Shown piece by piece: positions 10,726-22,203 of a stretch of DNA of 64,000 nucleotides (position 1 is its first letter; each line of letters begins with the position of its first letter). Made by a program: the position numbers and the translations under genes. The notes under the pieces are model-generated. The model ran no database searches and was not told where the DNA came from. It was given only the letters and a program-made list of their open reading frames with translations. The DNA comes from Kingdonia uniflora (Eukaryota; Streptophyta; Magnoliopsida; Ranunculales; Circaeasteraceae): the NCBI GenBank assembly GCA_014058105.1, contig JACGCM010002399.1, positions 509,501 through 573,500 of the forward strand, in the 5' to 3' direction.

Positions 10726-11423
10726 GGTGATGATTAGGTGGGGGTGTTTGGTTATAACTTGAGAGGGGTATTTTAGTATTTGTCTATTTTAGTCAGATCT
10801 AACTAGCCAAAAAAACAAACACTCCAAGGCATCCACTCAGATAGTAACACCTCTAAGTGGACTCAGACTCAGACTCACTCAAACTCAGAGGCAAAAAAAC
10901 AAATGACCCCTAGTACTAACTGAGAAACCCTTGTTGATTTGACGAGAAAGAAAGCTTTGTTATTTATAGTTAAAATTTTATAATTTACAAAGCTTGAAAG
11001 GGTGATTAAAGTTGGAGACAATGCCGAATAAGTCTCAATAGTAGGAGCATAACTTTATTATACCTGTGCACACCTCAAGCATTAATAAGTCGACTTGAAC
11101 CCTCACTCATGGATCCTCCTAGGCTTATGAATGATTTAGTATTTTGCCAAATATCTAACTACACGCCCAACTGGAGAACAATGCAACGTATATTCCAAAG
11201 ATGGTGGAGAAGGGTGATCTCAACTCTCAAGGCACTTCAGCCCCAGTCTTTGATTTTCAAATAAACTCCACGCTCTCAAGGGAGAGAGCGACTTGCTCAA
11301 GAATGATTCCAATTACCAAGATGAACATGATATTTTACCATCCCTGCGTTCCCTCAGTGCCACCTTAGTCTTATAATGACATTTATGTGGTTTGAGATCT
11401 CCACACTACTAGATTTCCAATAC
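10726..11423. other. intergenic stretch, no gene seen
   Basis: Nothing codes here. 10741-10915 is bounded by GGGGGTGTTTGGTT and, on the other strand, AGGGGTCATTTGTTTTTT, which hints at a degraded hAT-like MITE, but I could not establish termini or a target duplication. GACTCAGACTCAGACTCACTC near 10860 is a short tandem run. Confidence 0.25.
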
Positions 11424-12185
11424 TCGTATATATATATATATACTACTAAAGGAATTGTTATGCCATCAAAATTAATCTCAGCCGTTAATCATACTACCCT
11501 ACACATGTTGAGGAAAATTAAGGGTTTAAGTTATAACAATAAATACATGGAATCATAACAGCCGTTAGATCATAAGGGTTATTTTGTCAATTCTCACAAT
11601 TTATTTAATCCTAAAATACCCCCATTTCGTATATACCAAATCCCATAAAAATAGGCATCTCAATTGTAATTACCAGATGAAATAATAGGTATAAATGGAA
11701 GTCCAACCCACAATTTTTCGTCTATACAAAATTAGGGGTATTTTAGGTAGTCTAAATACAAAATTAGAGGCATTTTAGGAAGTCTAACTATAAATTCAGG
11801 GGTATTTTAGTATATCTTCCTAGGACATTTTTTCTAAGCCAAACCTCAATTCCTTTTCATCCAAACCCACCAAACTCCTCTCTTCCAAACCTAAACAAAT
11901 TAAACCATTTCTTCTAAACCATATGATGATGCTCGGTGTGCAAGAACGAAAGCTTGATACTTCTAAGTAATCTACTAGCTCAAGATTGACATCACCCCCA
12001 ATTTCTTCAAAGTTTATCTCCACCCCTATTTCACAAATCCTAAAATCTGAATCTCTTTGCAGTGGCAAAGCTTGTGAGAGATAAATCGAGTAAAGAGTTG
12101 TTTGATGTCAAATACATAGAGACTGAATACTTTTGATCAAACCTAACTACTTTAGATCACCCCCTAGTACAATTTATGGTAGGTT

Positions 12186-13010
12186 TAATTTTCTTTGAAG
12201 CCTTATTTAGATTACCAACGCTATTACTAAACATTATCTTTTGATTAATTAGTTTTTGTTGGATGCAGCAGTAGAAGATAACATAAGAAAAAACATCTTA
12301 GTCGATCGATGGCTTGGTACTGAGGTTCGGTTGTGCGGTAGCAAAGGAATTCTTGTTTATTAGGTCAAAAACTCATACTACATTCTTTAAAACTCTTGTT
12401 AAAGGTTCTTATATTAATGTATAACTAAAACATTTGCAAAAAATGGGGCATTTGTACAACTAAAGTTTCAGTTATGTGTGCAAGGATGTTGTTGTAGATG
12501 TTCTCCGATGGAGTATTAATCAGATATAAGTAAAATATCAAATTCAGATAACTAGCTTTATTTACTTCTTTAGCTAAGTGTACTTCAGTTGGGTGTGTTA
12601 AAGAATCAATCATGCGCTATAATTCCATTCTGGAACTGGATTACTAATGTAATTTTTTTTCTTACAAAGGATTGGCGTAATACTTTGATATTATCCACAC
12701 ACCTTGACCTAAGTACTTATTAATACGTGTTACTTAGATCACCCTGATATAAGTTTTGGTAGGTTTAAATTTCTTTGAAGCCTTTTTAGATTACCAATGC
12801 TATTTACTAAGCTTTATCTTTTGATTTGTTTTTGCTAGGTGAAGTAGAAGAAGATAACATAAGAAAAATCATCTTAGCTGATCGATGGCTTGATATTGAG
12901 GTTCAGTTGTTTAGTAACAAAGGAATTCTTGTTTATTAGGTCAGAAACTCGTACTACATTCTTTAAAACTCTTGCTAAAGGTTCTTATATTAGTTGTGTG
13001 ACTCATGTCA
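12186..13010 (+). repeat. tandem duplication of about 0.57 kb
   Basis: The block TTTCTTTGAAGCC ... AGATTACCAA ... GAAGATAACATAAGAAAAA ... GATCGATGGCTTG ... CTACATTCTTTAAAACTCTTG occurs at about 12186-12415 and again at about 12765-13000. In each copy a short exon-like frame follows an AG (NIRKNILVDRWLG; NIRKIILADRWLD) and ends at the same TAG (ILVY-stop). I do not recognise the peptide. Confidence 0.75.
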
Positions 13011-13153
13011 TTTGATACATTAATTTCCCCATATCAGCTGTATAAATTTTGGTTTATGAATATATAATCTACATTATTTCTGGTGTAGCAACATAAGTAG
13101 CTTCGGTAAAAATTAATAATCCTTTCTTAAGATTGGTAAGAGATAGAAAATTG

Positions 13154-13460
13154 AGATGTGTGTTCCTAGAGGACATTAAGCAAAGGTATTTTGGTAAAAG
13201 AAAACAAAACAAGAAATTAATGGTTGAAAATTAATTTGAGACTTATGCAAGTAATTGGTGAGGCACTTTGTGAGTCATAAGCCTCAACATGAAAAGCTTT
13301 GTGGGGATGTGTGTTTCTAGAGATGAACATTAAGTAAAGGTATTTTGGTAAAAGGACAAAAAGAAAGAAATTAAGGGTCAAAAATTGATTTGAGACTTTT
13401 ACAAGTTATTAGTGAGGCGCTTTGTGAGGCATAAGCCTCATCATGAAAAGCTTTATGGGT
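13154..13460 (+). repeat. 152-bp tandem duplication
   Basis: GATGTGTGTTCCTAGAG at 13154 recurs at 13306 (GATGTGTGTTTCTAGAG). Both copies contain AAAGGTATTTTGGTAAAAG, ATTTGAGACTT, GTGAGGC, ATAAGCCTCA and CATGAAAAGCTTT. It is non-coding. Confidence 0.85.
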
Positions 13461-14172
13461 GGGTGGGGCATAGTAATGTATTCATAAAAAAAAGATGTTA
13501 TTTGTATTTGGTAATCCTATTTACCTTAGACGCTTATTGTCTCTTTCAACTTGGGATTTTATCGTATGAAAAGTCTAAATATGTTGATTGATTACATATA
13601 TAAGCTTTCTTATGAAAAGGCTAATGCAATTTATGAAGCTTTTCTTATATTTAAGCATGTCACTATGTTTAACTCTACAAATTACATATATATATATATA
13701 ACTAAATCTATAACTAGTGTCTAAGATTTATTGCTGGTCCAAACGCTAAATGAAACTCAAGAAGCTCAATTGTTGTAGCCATTTCTGCCTCTGACCTAAT
13801 GTATTCTAATATACCAATCAATCCTATAAATTTCACAAATCAATTTATAAAAGGTATTTATTCAAAAACTATCTATCTTAGGTTTGGGGTTCAAAACATC
13901 GTAACTAAAATAATAACTCAAAATCGCAGGAGTTTCAAAAAATTGAACATTCAAGTTATTAACTTCTAGGGAGCAAGAAGAAAAGAGGCTCCTAGTGAAC
14001 GCAAAAAAAGCATAAGGCATACAAACAACGTGGAAAGGTGAGTACTTGAATGTCATTTTCTTCTAATGACTTGGTCACATATCAAATAAATACCTGATTG
14101 ATGTTACTTTCTTATTGCAGGGACAAAAGTCAAATCAAGCCGAGCTTCCCAATATAAACCTAAATGACCTAA

Positions 14173-16110
14173 ATGTTACCACTAATAACATTGCAAATTT
14201 TGGGCAAAAAAATAATCTTGAAATTAATACCTACCAAACACATCGATAATTTGCCTCCCGTCAAACTAGATGATATTATGCTCAGAGAAAGTGAGCAAAA
14301 TTTGTCAACATACATAACCAATCAACGTCATGAAAAGGTAAGAGTTATACATACAATTGTAAGTGCAATAAACTACATAATTCCAGGTTTGATTCTAAAT
14401 ATTTAATGTAGGACACGTATATGATTGAAGTTGGAAATTTGATTCCTATACCGATTTCTGGTTTACCTCCAACAACCACAGAAGAAATACATATCTCTAT
14501 AGTTGGTGCTTATATCTTGCCCCGTAGACCTGAAATATTAAAATCCAAAAAGAATCTTTCAAAAGCGAAACTTGCATCACATTCGGCATACGCTAATGTA
14601 GCTTACACCCATCTGGTTAAAGATTATTTAGCTATAACAGGTATTTCTCGAAATATTCTTTCTATATACATTAGTAATTTTATCTTTCCTAAATCTTCAT
14701 TTTTCAACCAATGTATTATATTTACGTAATCCAGTAGTGTTTAAAATAAAAATCTATATCACAGGTGTCTGTCATAAACTATCAGACAAATTGCTTACCT
14801 TCAAACAACAAAAATAGAGTGGGACCCAGCAAATGTAACAAGACGTCAAGCATACACAAATAAGCAATGTGAGAAGGTCTGCATTAGAGTATAATGCCTT
14901 ATATTAACAATGTAGTGTATAATCCTATATCTTTCTCTAATCCCCAATATGATATTCCAAAATAGCAAAAATAAGTTTCGTTTAATCAAGTACTGTCTAT
15001 ACAATAATGTCAAAAAAGGAAGGTTGATATTGCGATATCAGGTAATAATATATTCATATCGTATTCATTTACCCAATTATTTCATATTGTACTCTTACAT
15101 ATACATTTACTAAAAAGATTTTGGTGGAACAAGCATTAATTAATCCGTTGAACAAAATGGAATGCGACTGATTATATCAAATTTTGAGAATATTAATACA
15201 ATTAATAGGGATATCTCTCAGGCATGTTTGATTATGAATACTGCATTGTTGGCTACAAGAAACCCTATTGATACCAATGATATACTTAAATCTGACCAAT
15301 CTGTAACAACATTCAATTTGTCGGCTATTGTGTCTGCCAATGCAATAGGTATGTCTAATGAATGCATACCTAATATTTTTAATGGATCATTCTTTAGCAA
15401 TATTCATACGTCTACTGGTATGGCTACTGAATATTGTAATGGACAAACAAAAATAACCAGTAATATATCACCAAGAATTGTTCGTGACAACCCTAATGTT
15501 GCCATAAACCATGAAATAAATAATATTGCACTTCCACTTCCAACAATAGAAACACCCATCGTTATTTTGCATGGCCAACCTAGTATCAGACTATCTGGTC
15601 ATAATTGTGCAAAAAAATTTGTAGATTCTAAAAAATACAAAACTTATAAACTTTTACCTCCAAGACAGTGTAAACACTGCCAGTCACGATTATTCACCAG
15701 GGAACCCAAAGGTTTCTGTTGTATGAGTGGAAAGATAGACTTAGGATTACCACCAGTACCAAAAGAACTTTTAGAACTTTATCACGATGAATCTGCAGTA
15801 AGATCTGATTTCAAAAAAAATATTCGAATATATAATCACTCTTTCCAGTTTACGTCTATTGGGGTAACATTGGATGAATCTCTCTCTAATGCTACAAGTG
15901 GTATATACCCATTTAAGGCTCACAGTATAATACCATAAAATCCAAAGTTTTCTACCTCCAAACGTTAGGCGAGCACGGTTCTTACAACTATATTTTTACG
16001 ACCCACTTCTTGAACTTATGGAAAGGCCCAAAGAGAATGATTCTTTACAAGAACAAACCTGTAATGGCATATTTTCCTTGATAGTAAACTTTGCCAATAC
16101 TTCAGTAAAG
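14173..16110 (+). pseudogene. Helitron replicase/helicase, N-terminal part
   Basis: The identifiable part is 15540-16090. CKHCQSRLFTREPKGFCCMSG is the Cys-rich zinc-binding block. Then come ELYHDESAVRSDFKKNIRIYN and FQFTSIGVTLDESLSNATSG, and after a +1 frameshift at about 15938, HKIQSFLPPN and FLQLYFYDPLLELMERP. This is the conserved N-terminal region of plant Helitron Rep/Hel proteins. Upstream frames at 14173-14406 and 14421-14645 (EEIHISIVGAYILPRRPEI) are probably N-terminal exons. The catalytic HUH/Rep motifs with the two tyrosines and the PIF1-type helicase should follow but are absent: near 16118 the sequence passes into LTR debris. The intact protein nicks and unwinds DNA in rolling-circle transposition. 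Confidence 0.82.
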
Positions 16111-16117
16111 AGATTGC

Positions 16118-16380
16118 AATTCTAAGCTAGGACATACTAAATTTTACGTGGAAACTCAGTGAAATCTATGAAAAACTACGACCTCGAGGAAGATTTTTGA
16201 GGATAAATCCAATATGTGCTAGACGATTATAATCATAGAGAATTTAACAAGAAAAGTTAAGAATGATAGTGAAAAAATATATATCCCTATTGCTCTAAGT
16301 TCTGCCTGTATTAATAATAAATACAAACAGTTACAAATAATTATTTTCCTAATTTTTAGGGTAGTGGGCGAACTTCACGG
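16118..16380 (-). mobile_element. Tat-type LTR fragment inside the Helitron
   Basis: The stretch CTAAATTTTACGTGGAAACTC ... AAAAACTACGACCTCGAGGAAGATTTTTGAGG corresponds to 45780-45850 in the element C LTR (TAGATTTAGCGTGGAAAACC ... AAAAACTACGACCTCTCCTGAGGATTTT). It interrupts the Helitron replicase gene. Orientation matches element C; the outer limits are blurred. Confidence 0.55.
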
Positions 16381-16744
16381 ATCATATGCAATGGCTTTAT
16401 TTGACCAAGTATGACAGTTACCATAGAGGGCCAAGATCTATAGGCGTGCACTTGAAACCTTCTCGAATGATGATATACCTTCGACATGGTTGTACTGACT
16501 TTCTCTTTATCAAAACTGAGGAATATGCTACTACAACCTCGCCATTCTTGATAAAATTACTTGTTGTTGTGTTGAGGGGAAATTCTAAATTGGTGAAATT
16601 TCTCAAACTGCGGTATACGAACTGTGTGACAGATTTAAGGTAGTTGTCATTTCCAATGTCTTGTCATATCAGAGTGTTTTGACCAATTCATTGCATTGTT
16701 CCAATACTCATTAATAGCAGTCTATGTAACTATGGGAAATGTGA

Positions 16745-17243
16745 AATTGAGGGTGGCAGGCTATAAATAGCCTTGTAGAAAGATAGGAAGGTATTTCATT
16801 CTCTCTTACAGTATGGTGAAGATGCGAGCTCAGATTTTTCATGAGAATTTGTAAGGCATGCAGACGCCAAGTATTGGGAGTTTAAGGAACGATATTTTGG
16901 ACGACTGTCACTTTCATCGTGGATTCTCCATTCGACTAAACCATCATATGAAGAAATGATGGAATTGGAGGCGTAGCGTTCTGAATTGGATTTCTTCTTC
17001 TGGTGCCAGTATTACAATGTTCTTCTGACGTCGGCAGAGCGTATTAATAATCTTCGTGAATTAGCTTACGCGACGGTGGAAGATGAAAATTCTATTGCGA
17101 GTAGGGCTAGTTGTAGAGACTATTATGGCCATTGTCGTATTTGTAATCTGTGGGTGTGTAGCTATTTGGTTAATGGATTAAAGGTGTTTTTATCAATTTT
17201 TGGTTTTGTTCTTCGAATCTATTGTTGTACTTATTCTACTTAA
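16745..17243 (+). pseudogene. first exon of a Tat antisense gene, with TATA box
   Basis: CTATAAATAGCC near 16762 is a TATA box about 45 bp before an ATG at 16813 (MVKMRAQIFHE). After frame breaks the coding trace gives FFFWCQYYNVLLTSAERIN and LRELAYATVEDENSIAS at 16988-17100. This parallels exon 1 of the antisense gene of element C at 46761-47090 (LWQFHYVVLFAAHRRSYL, RMLAEDTVAAEDE). It lies next to an LTR fragment, so it is the LTR-proximal end of another Tat-like element. The protein is of unknown role. Confidence 0.5.
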
Positions 17244-18086
17244 ATTTTTATGAAAATAGTTGTAGCAAAATGACTGCGACCTTGCAAGTATTGAGAAAAA
17301 TTCTTGCACATTGCGATGGAAGGTCTCAAAGCTGATGAGAATGTTGAATACAATGTTTATCGATGTTCGAGTAGTGATGATAGGTTGTCGAATATATGGA
17401 AATTTTGAATTTTGAATTATGGTTACAAGTATTCCAAAAATATAGGAGGTGGATAAAAAAGGAAAGATATAATGGTAGTTGGTCAAATCTATTGAAAATG
17501 GCTAGATGTGTTCCAGTAAGTGATGTATTAAGGTACAAGGAATTGGATGTACAGGTTCTTTTTATGAATGTAAGAACTGCACTGGGGAAGATAGATAAAG
17601 CAGAAGATGTAGAGATGTATTTAGATGATTTAGAACGACAGTGTAACAATTTTTTGGCTGTAAGGAGATAGGGGGTTCAGGACTTCGAGAAGAGACGTAC
17701 AAGACATTATGTTAGGCGAATAGCCGAAGGTGCTTGAAGGGGTGCGATGAACAGTCGTATGGGGACTATAAATACCCTCGTAGGTGGGTATGGGGCCTCT
17801 ATATATATATAAAGAGAGAGAGAAAGAGAGAGATTACAAGCATTAAACCTATACACTCAATTAGCTTCTTTTCTCCTTACTTCAATTTAATATTCCACAA
17901 CTTAAGCTATGGTACTCTTTCTCTCTTCACTTTGAGCTTCCACAGTGTTTGATGTCCTATTTGAATCCTTCGGTTGATTATTGTTTTTGGTGTATCATGT
18001 AGCAATCAAAATCATATAGAAAATAATTAAATTGGGATACATATATTTCCTATCAAAAAATATGGTCCGGAAAAGCCACAAAATAC
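17244..18086. other. decayed insert, no recognisable gene
   Basis: A frame at 17396-17671 (LQVFQKYRRWIKKER, VRTALGKIDKAEDVEMYLDD) is open for 91 codons but I do not recognise it; it may be another part of the Tat antisense gene. At 17767 TATAAATACCC and at 17802-17835 a TATA run plus a GA run look like promoter or LTR debris. The rest is AT-rich. Confidence 0.3.
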
Positions 18087-18240
18087 TCTTCATCTCTAAG
18101 AGAAAATGCAGCAGGGTGTGGGTTGAGTTGGGTTTGCAAACCCACACTCAAACGTCTCCCAGTAGGGACTGTTTGGGTGTAAGTTGGATGATCTGGCGCT
18201 ACAGGAACTTAACCAAGTGGGAGGAACTCACACAAAAAAA

Positions 18241-18318
18241 ATTGAGTTTGGCGGTGTTTAGATCACCACGCGGTAAAAGGAACACCGCGCGATGATCTAA
18301 ACACCTCCAAACTCAATT
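18241..18318. repeat. subterminal hairpin, left end of Harbinger
   Basis: The left arm ATTGAGTTTGGCGGTGTTTAGATCA and the right arm TGATCTAAACACCTCCAAACTCAAT are almost perfect reverse complements of about 25 bp. The loop carries CACGCGGT and ACACCGCGCG. Confidence 0.9.
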
Positions 18319-18398
18319 ATTTTGATCACACTCCCTAGCAACTTCTTCTTCCTCAAACCCAATTGTGTAGTTGAGGAGAACCTCTACGCTCTCCCCAA

Positions 18399-19871
18399 AT
18401 GGCGAACTCCGGCACCAGTAGTAATAACTCTACACCGTCGACCCCATCCTCCCATAACCCACCTTCAACACCATTCGCTCAACACCCATCATCACAATTC
18501 ACTTCATACCTCTTCCAAAACCCATCACAATTTTAACCTCAATTCCAATCACAGGCCCCACCTCCGTTTACCATGATGCAAAGGGATCCCAGTTATGGAC
18601 AATATCAAAGTTCATTTGTACTCTCTCAACCGCAACCTCAGGCGTTTAGCCCGTACTATCAACCCTATCCACTAACTCAACCTCAAGGTTTTCAACCTCC
18701 AAATTACTTTCAGAACTATCTATTCCATGGTGAATCTACTCAGCATAGTCAAAGTGACGCAAATGCGTTAATACCTGTTGAAGCAGCGGCTCCCCAGAAA
18801 GAAAAAGGAAAATAAATAAAGAAAAGAGCACCTGCAAAACAAAGACCAAGTGTGCAAGTGCTAGAAGATTCTTAGTTTTTGGACGAGACGGATGATGCTG
18901 GAATGCATTGGACGGACGCAGACTTTACGTACCTCGCAAGAGCGTGGGTAACAACTTCTGTCCAAACAAATGGCCGTACAAAGGGTTTTACTTTCTATCA
19001 AAAGATCAACATTTCCTTTAACAGAGACCCTGAGTACCCCACACGACGATCATGTGGATTGACAAAATCTCAGTGGTATGCCCTTAATGCACAATGTGTG
19101 GCGCACAAGGGGATAGTTGCTCAAGAAGGATTTTGGAATAGCAGCAGAAAAACATAAGAAGATCGGGTACGTTATAGTTTTCTTTAACTCAATGTCAATT
19201 ATTTCATGCGGATATACACATTATTTATTTGTATTGGGTAATATTGTGAATTGTAGGAAAACGATACACATAAAATATATAAAGGCTTGAATAGTGGCAA
19301 TGACTTCAAACACCGTGAAACGTATAAGATTTTGGTGCGAGAACCGCGATGGGCCAACCTAAGGGATGATGGGTTGAACCATGCGGTGAATATACCAAGA
19401 AATGTAACCAGGAGAACATCGGGCAATTCTTCTTCGGGGAACTCGGTCAGATTAAACAATCTATCAGAGGGCCACAACTGCCCACCTACACCTCAATCGG
19501 CGGGCCCAAATTCTGACTTAGATGGTTCGTTGTATGAGGGTGGAAGCAGACTCATCGGCCAAAAACTCTATAGAAAGAACCTTGCATCACAAAAGGCAAT
19601 GTAGGGTGTGACTGCATCTGGTAGCGGTATCCAAATAATGTTGGATAAACTACGGTTGGAGAATATACAAGCAAAAGAAGAAAAGGAAAGAAGAAGAGCA
19701 TAAGCAATGCAACACTGGCAAGATAAAATGAATTTTGAGCAAGCAAAGAAAGATCACAAAATCATGAAGAAAGACTTGAGTACTCTTTCTGGACATCAAT
19801 TGGAATACTATTTGTAAAAGAAAGCTGAGATCATGGAACGTCTGGCCAAGAGGGGCAGACCAGGAACTTGA
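18399..19871 (+). pseudogene. PIF/Harbinger ORF1 (Myb/SANT-like accessory protein)
   Basis: The start ATG at 18399 gives MANSGTSSNNSTPSTPS, then a Pro/Gln/Phe-rich region. The trihelix-like domain follows: MHWTDADFTYLARAWVTTS, GFTFYQKINISFNRD, RRSCGLTKSQWYALN. A second exon (about 19258 on) gives FKHRETYKILVREPRWANL, then a Ser/Asn-rich linker, IGQKLYRKNLASQKAM, and a basic coiled-coil end (LRLENIQAKEEKERRR, IMERLAKRGRPGT) with TGA at 19871. This order (SANT/Myb-like domain, then NAM-associated C-terminal type helix) is that of the ORF1 proteins that help Harbinger transposases reach the nucleus and bind DNA. Stops at about 18534, 18814, 18872, 19602, 19700 and 19816 break it. Confidence 0.8.
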
Positions 19872-20137
19872 AGTGGTGATGAAATATAATTTAACTTTGA
19901 TGTATATAGAAGTTTTTTATCCAAGAATGTAGTTTAATAACCAATAATGTAAACGTTTGAATAATGTACTGCTCAAAATTCTACAGTTTGTTTTTGAAAT
20001 ATTTATTTCCGATAATATTGCGTTAAAACAAATACAAGATCAATATTGCGTTAAAAAAATATGTTTAATAAGCTTATACGACTAAGAGAAGCATTAGATT
20101 ACAACAAGAACACGCAAATAATACAAGAAATGAAGTA

Positions 20138-21474
20138 CTAATTTTGAAGATTTCCCTTCACGGCCCACAAATGTTCAATTAGATCATCCTTTAGATCAAA
20201 GTAAAGTTCTCGACTTTGAATCTGGTTCATTTTTAATATAAAAGATTTTATTGTTCCGTGTTCGCGTACAATATCGAACCGTTCACCTTCGATAGTTGAG
20301 GGCTCAGCCGGATTGTAGTCTAAGTATGATGGGAATGCACCTCGTTCCTCCTCGACGATCATATTGTGCATTATCACACACACCTTCATAACATTGCTCA
20401 AAACCTAGGGGTTCCACAATTTAACCGGATTATTTACAACATTGAACCGAGATTGTAAAACCCAAAAGCCCGTTCTACGTCTTTTCGGCAACTTTCTTGT
20501 TGTTGAGCAAAAAAAATTTGTTTCGCTGTAACCGGATTGGATATGGTTTGGACAAGTGTTCCCCATTTGGGGTATATGCCATGCACTAGGTAATACCCCA
20601 TATCATAAGCTTTTCTGGCAATTGTATAATTACAAGGCGGGGCGATACCATCGGCCAGGTCGGTGAAAAGATGTGATTGTTGCAGGACATTGATATCATT
20701 GTTAGACCCTGGTAACCCAAAATAAGTATGCCAAATCCAAAGGTTGTGTGAAGCTACCGCTTCAAGAATCAGTGTCGCCTCGGGGTAATGACCAATAAAT
20801 TGACCGTGCCAAGCTTTGGGACAATTTTTTCATATCCAATGCATGCAATCAAGGCTTCCTAAGATGCAGGGAAATCCTCGGGACTCTCCGATCACTTTTA
20901 ACTTTTCGACGTCGGCCGCGTTTGGTGCCCGAAGATATTCCTCGCCAAAAATTTGTATAACCGCAACACAAAACCTTTTCATACATAACAAGGTTGTGCT
21001 TTCTCCTATTCGGATATATTCGTCAAAAAGATTTGCCGCAACACCGTAGCTTAGGAAATGTAGTATTGCGACTACCTTTTGTTACGGTAATAACCCCATA
21101 GTACCAGTGTTGTTGGGTTTCTGGACAAAATAATGATTATGTGCAATGACTGCATCGAATAGACGCATAAACATGCCTCTACTCATACGAAAACGTCGCC
21201 AAAATTCTCATGGCTCATATGTGCAATTCGGCTTGAAGTAGTCTCGTATAATGTTATAATTCCCCAATGGGTGATCTCGCTTCTTTCTCTTATCCTTACG
21301 GCCCATGACACTCCCGCCATAACTCGAAGTTGTATCTTCAACTACTATGTTCACTGCAGCTTGGTGCAGAACGCAAATTGCCGCCGCACAATTAAAGATA
21401 AGATCTTCATCGGAGGACGACGATGATTAACCTGGAGGATCGGGTATGGATGAATCAGATGATAAAGAAGACAT
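20138..21474 (-). pseudogene. PIF/Harbinger DDE transposase
   Basis: The start ATG at 21474 gives MSSLSSDSSIPDPPG. The body reads FWRRFRMSRGMFMRLFDAV, KVVAILHFLSYG, and GESTTLLCMKRFC. The catalytic blocks are GSLDCMHW (first Asp, about 20848), NNDINVL (second Asp, about 20700) and KDVERAFGF (Glu, about 20490), so the DDE triad is still visible. The C-terminus (MSNVMKVCVIMHNMIVEEER, then YDRRGGT-like frames and DDLIEHLWAVKGN) matches plant PIF/HARBI1-type proteins. Length, about 440 codons, is normal. Several stops (after PPG, TYEP, GLLP and CMHWI) and frame changes inactivate it. Its partner ORF1 lies convergent at 18399-19871. In an active element it cuts at the TIRs. Confidence 0.88.
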
Positions 21475-21594
21475 TTGAGGCTGTGGAGTTGAGAGAAGGG
21501 TGTAAAACTAGATGGTGAACAAGTTTCCAATGGAAGAGAGAAGTGTAAAAATGGGAGAAATGTAAAAGGGGAAGAAGTTGTAGGTCTTTTTCTC

Positions 21595-21690
21595 TAGATT
21601 TGGCGGTGAAATGAACACCGCGCGGTGCTCCTATTACCGCGCGGCAAAAGGAACACCATGTTGTGTTCATTTCACTGCCAAATCTATGTT
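21595..21690. repeat. internal hairpin with CCGCGCGG cores
   Basis: The left arm GATTTGGCGGTGAAATGAACAC and the right arm GTGTTCATTTCACTGCCAAATC are reverse complements with one mismatch. Between them lie CCGCGCGGTGCTCC and ATTACCGCGCGGCAAAAGG. It sits just upstream of the transposase start. Confidence 0.9.
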
Positions 21691-22203
21691 TGTATTCGAC
21701 CTCAGTGACAATTTTGTTCGAATAGAATTAGGTTTTATTCGAATAAAACTACTCAGTGACAAATTGTGCAAAATTGTTGAAATTTATTCGAACAGACAAA
21801 TAGTCTGTTCGAATAGACATTGAAAAAACTCTAGCAAAAACATAAAAACTTCACCAAATAGTCTGTAGAAATGTAAAACACATCAGTGCAAATTTAATCG
21901 AATAGACAAATAGTCAATTTCAGCAAAAACTTCAGTCAATTTCAACATTAGATAATCATGGCTTATGAACATTAAGAACATCCAAAATATCGTCTACAAA
22001 TATATCATCTACTCATAATCATCTACATAATCAAAGCTGAGCTTCTACATCGTCTACAAAAGTATAAAAAACACTTATATCTACTCATAATCATCTCCAG
22101 TACCCCGCCCCTGTGGATAGTACCGCCTCCCCTGGTTCGCGAACTAGATCCACGCTGCCTCGCCCTCGTGCCACCTCTAGGTGGTAGCGGCACCACTCGT
22201 ACG
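21691..22203. other. AT-rich spacer between transposase and mobile-domain gene
   Basis: No gene is seen. TTCGAATAGAC-type phrases recur (21718-21830 and 21895-21915), including the palindrome GTCTGTTCGAATAGAC. The stretch 22095-22203 may be the end of the mobile-domain gene on the minus strand: a Gly/Arg-rich peptide. Confidence 0.3.

Noticed and set aside
10295..10762. Three overlapping long open frames rich in Ile/Tyr/Phe with a poly-Val tail
   Set aside because: They arise from the 37-bp minisatellite and the GGT microsatellite, whose periods keep all frames open.
10741..10915. A hAT-like MITE
   Set aside because: The two ends agree only loosely and no 8-bp target duplication was found.
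11424..11445. Taking TCGTATATAT as a proven Helitron 5' end
   Set aside because: The left neighbour is C instead of A and no second copy is available, so I keep it as tentative.
17396..17671. Open frame with a helical, charged product called as a host gene
   Set aside because: It lies in Tat debris and is not recognisable; more likely part of a decayed element.
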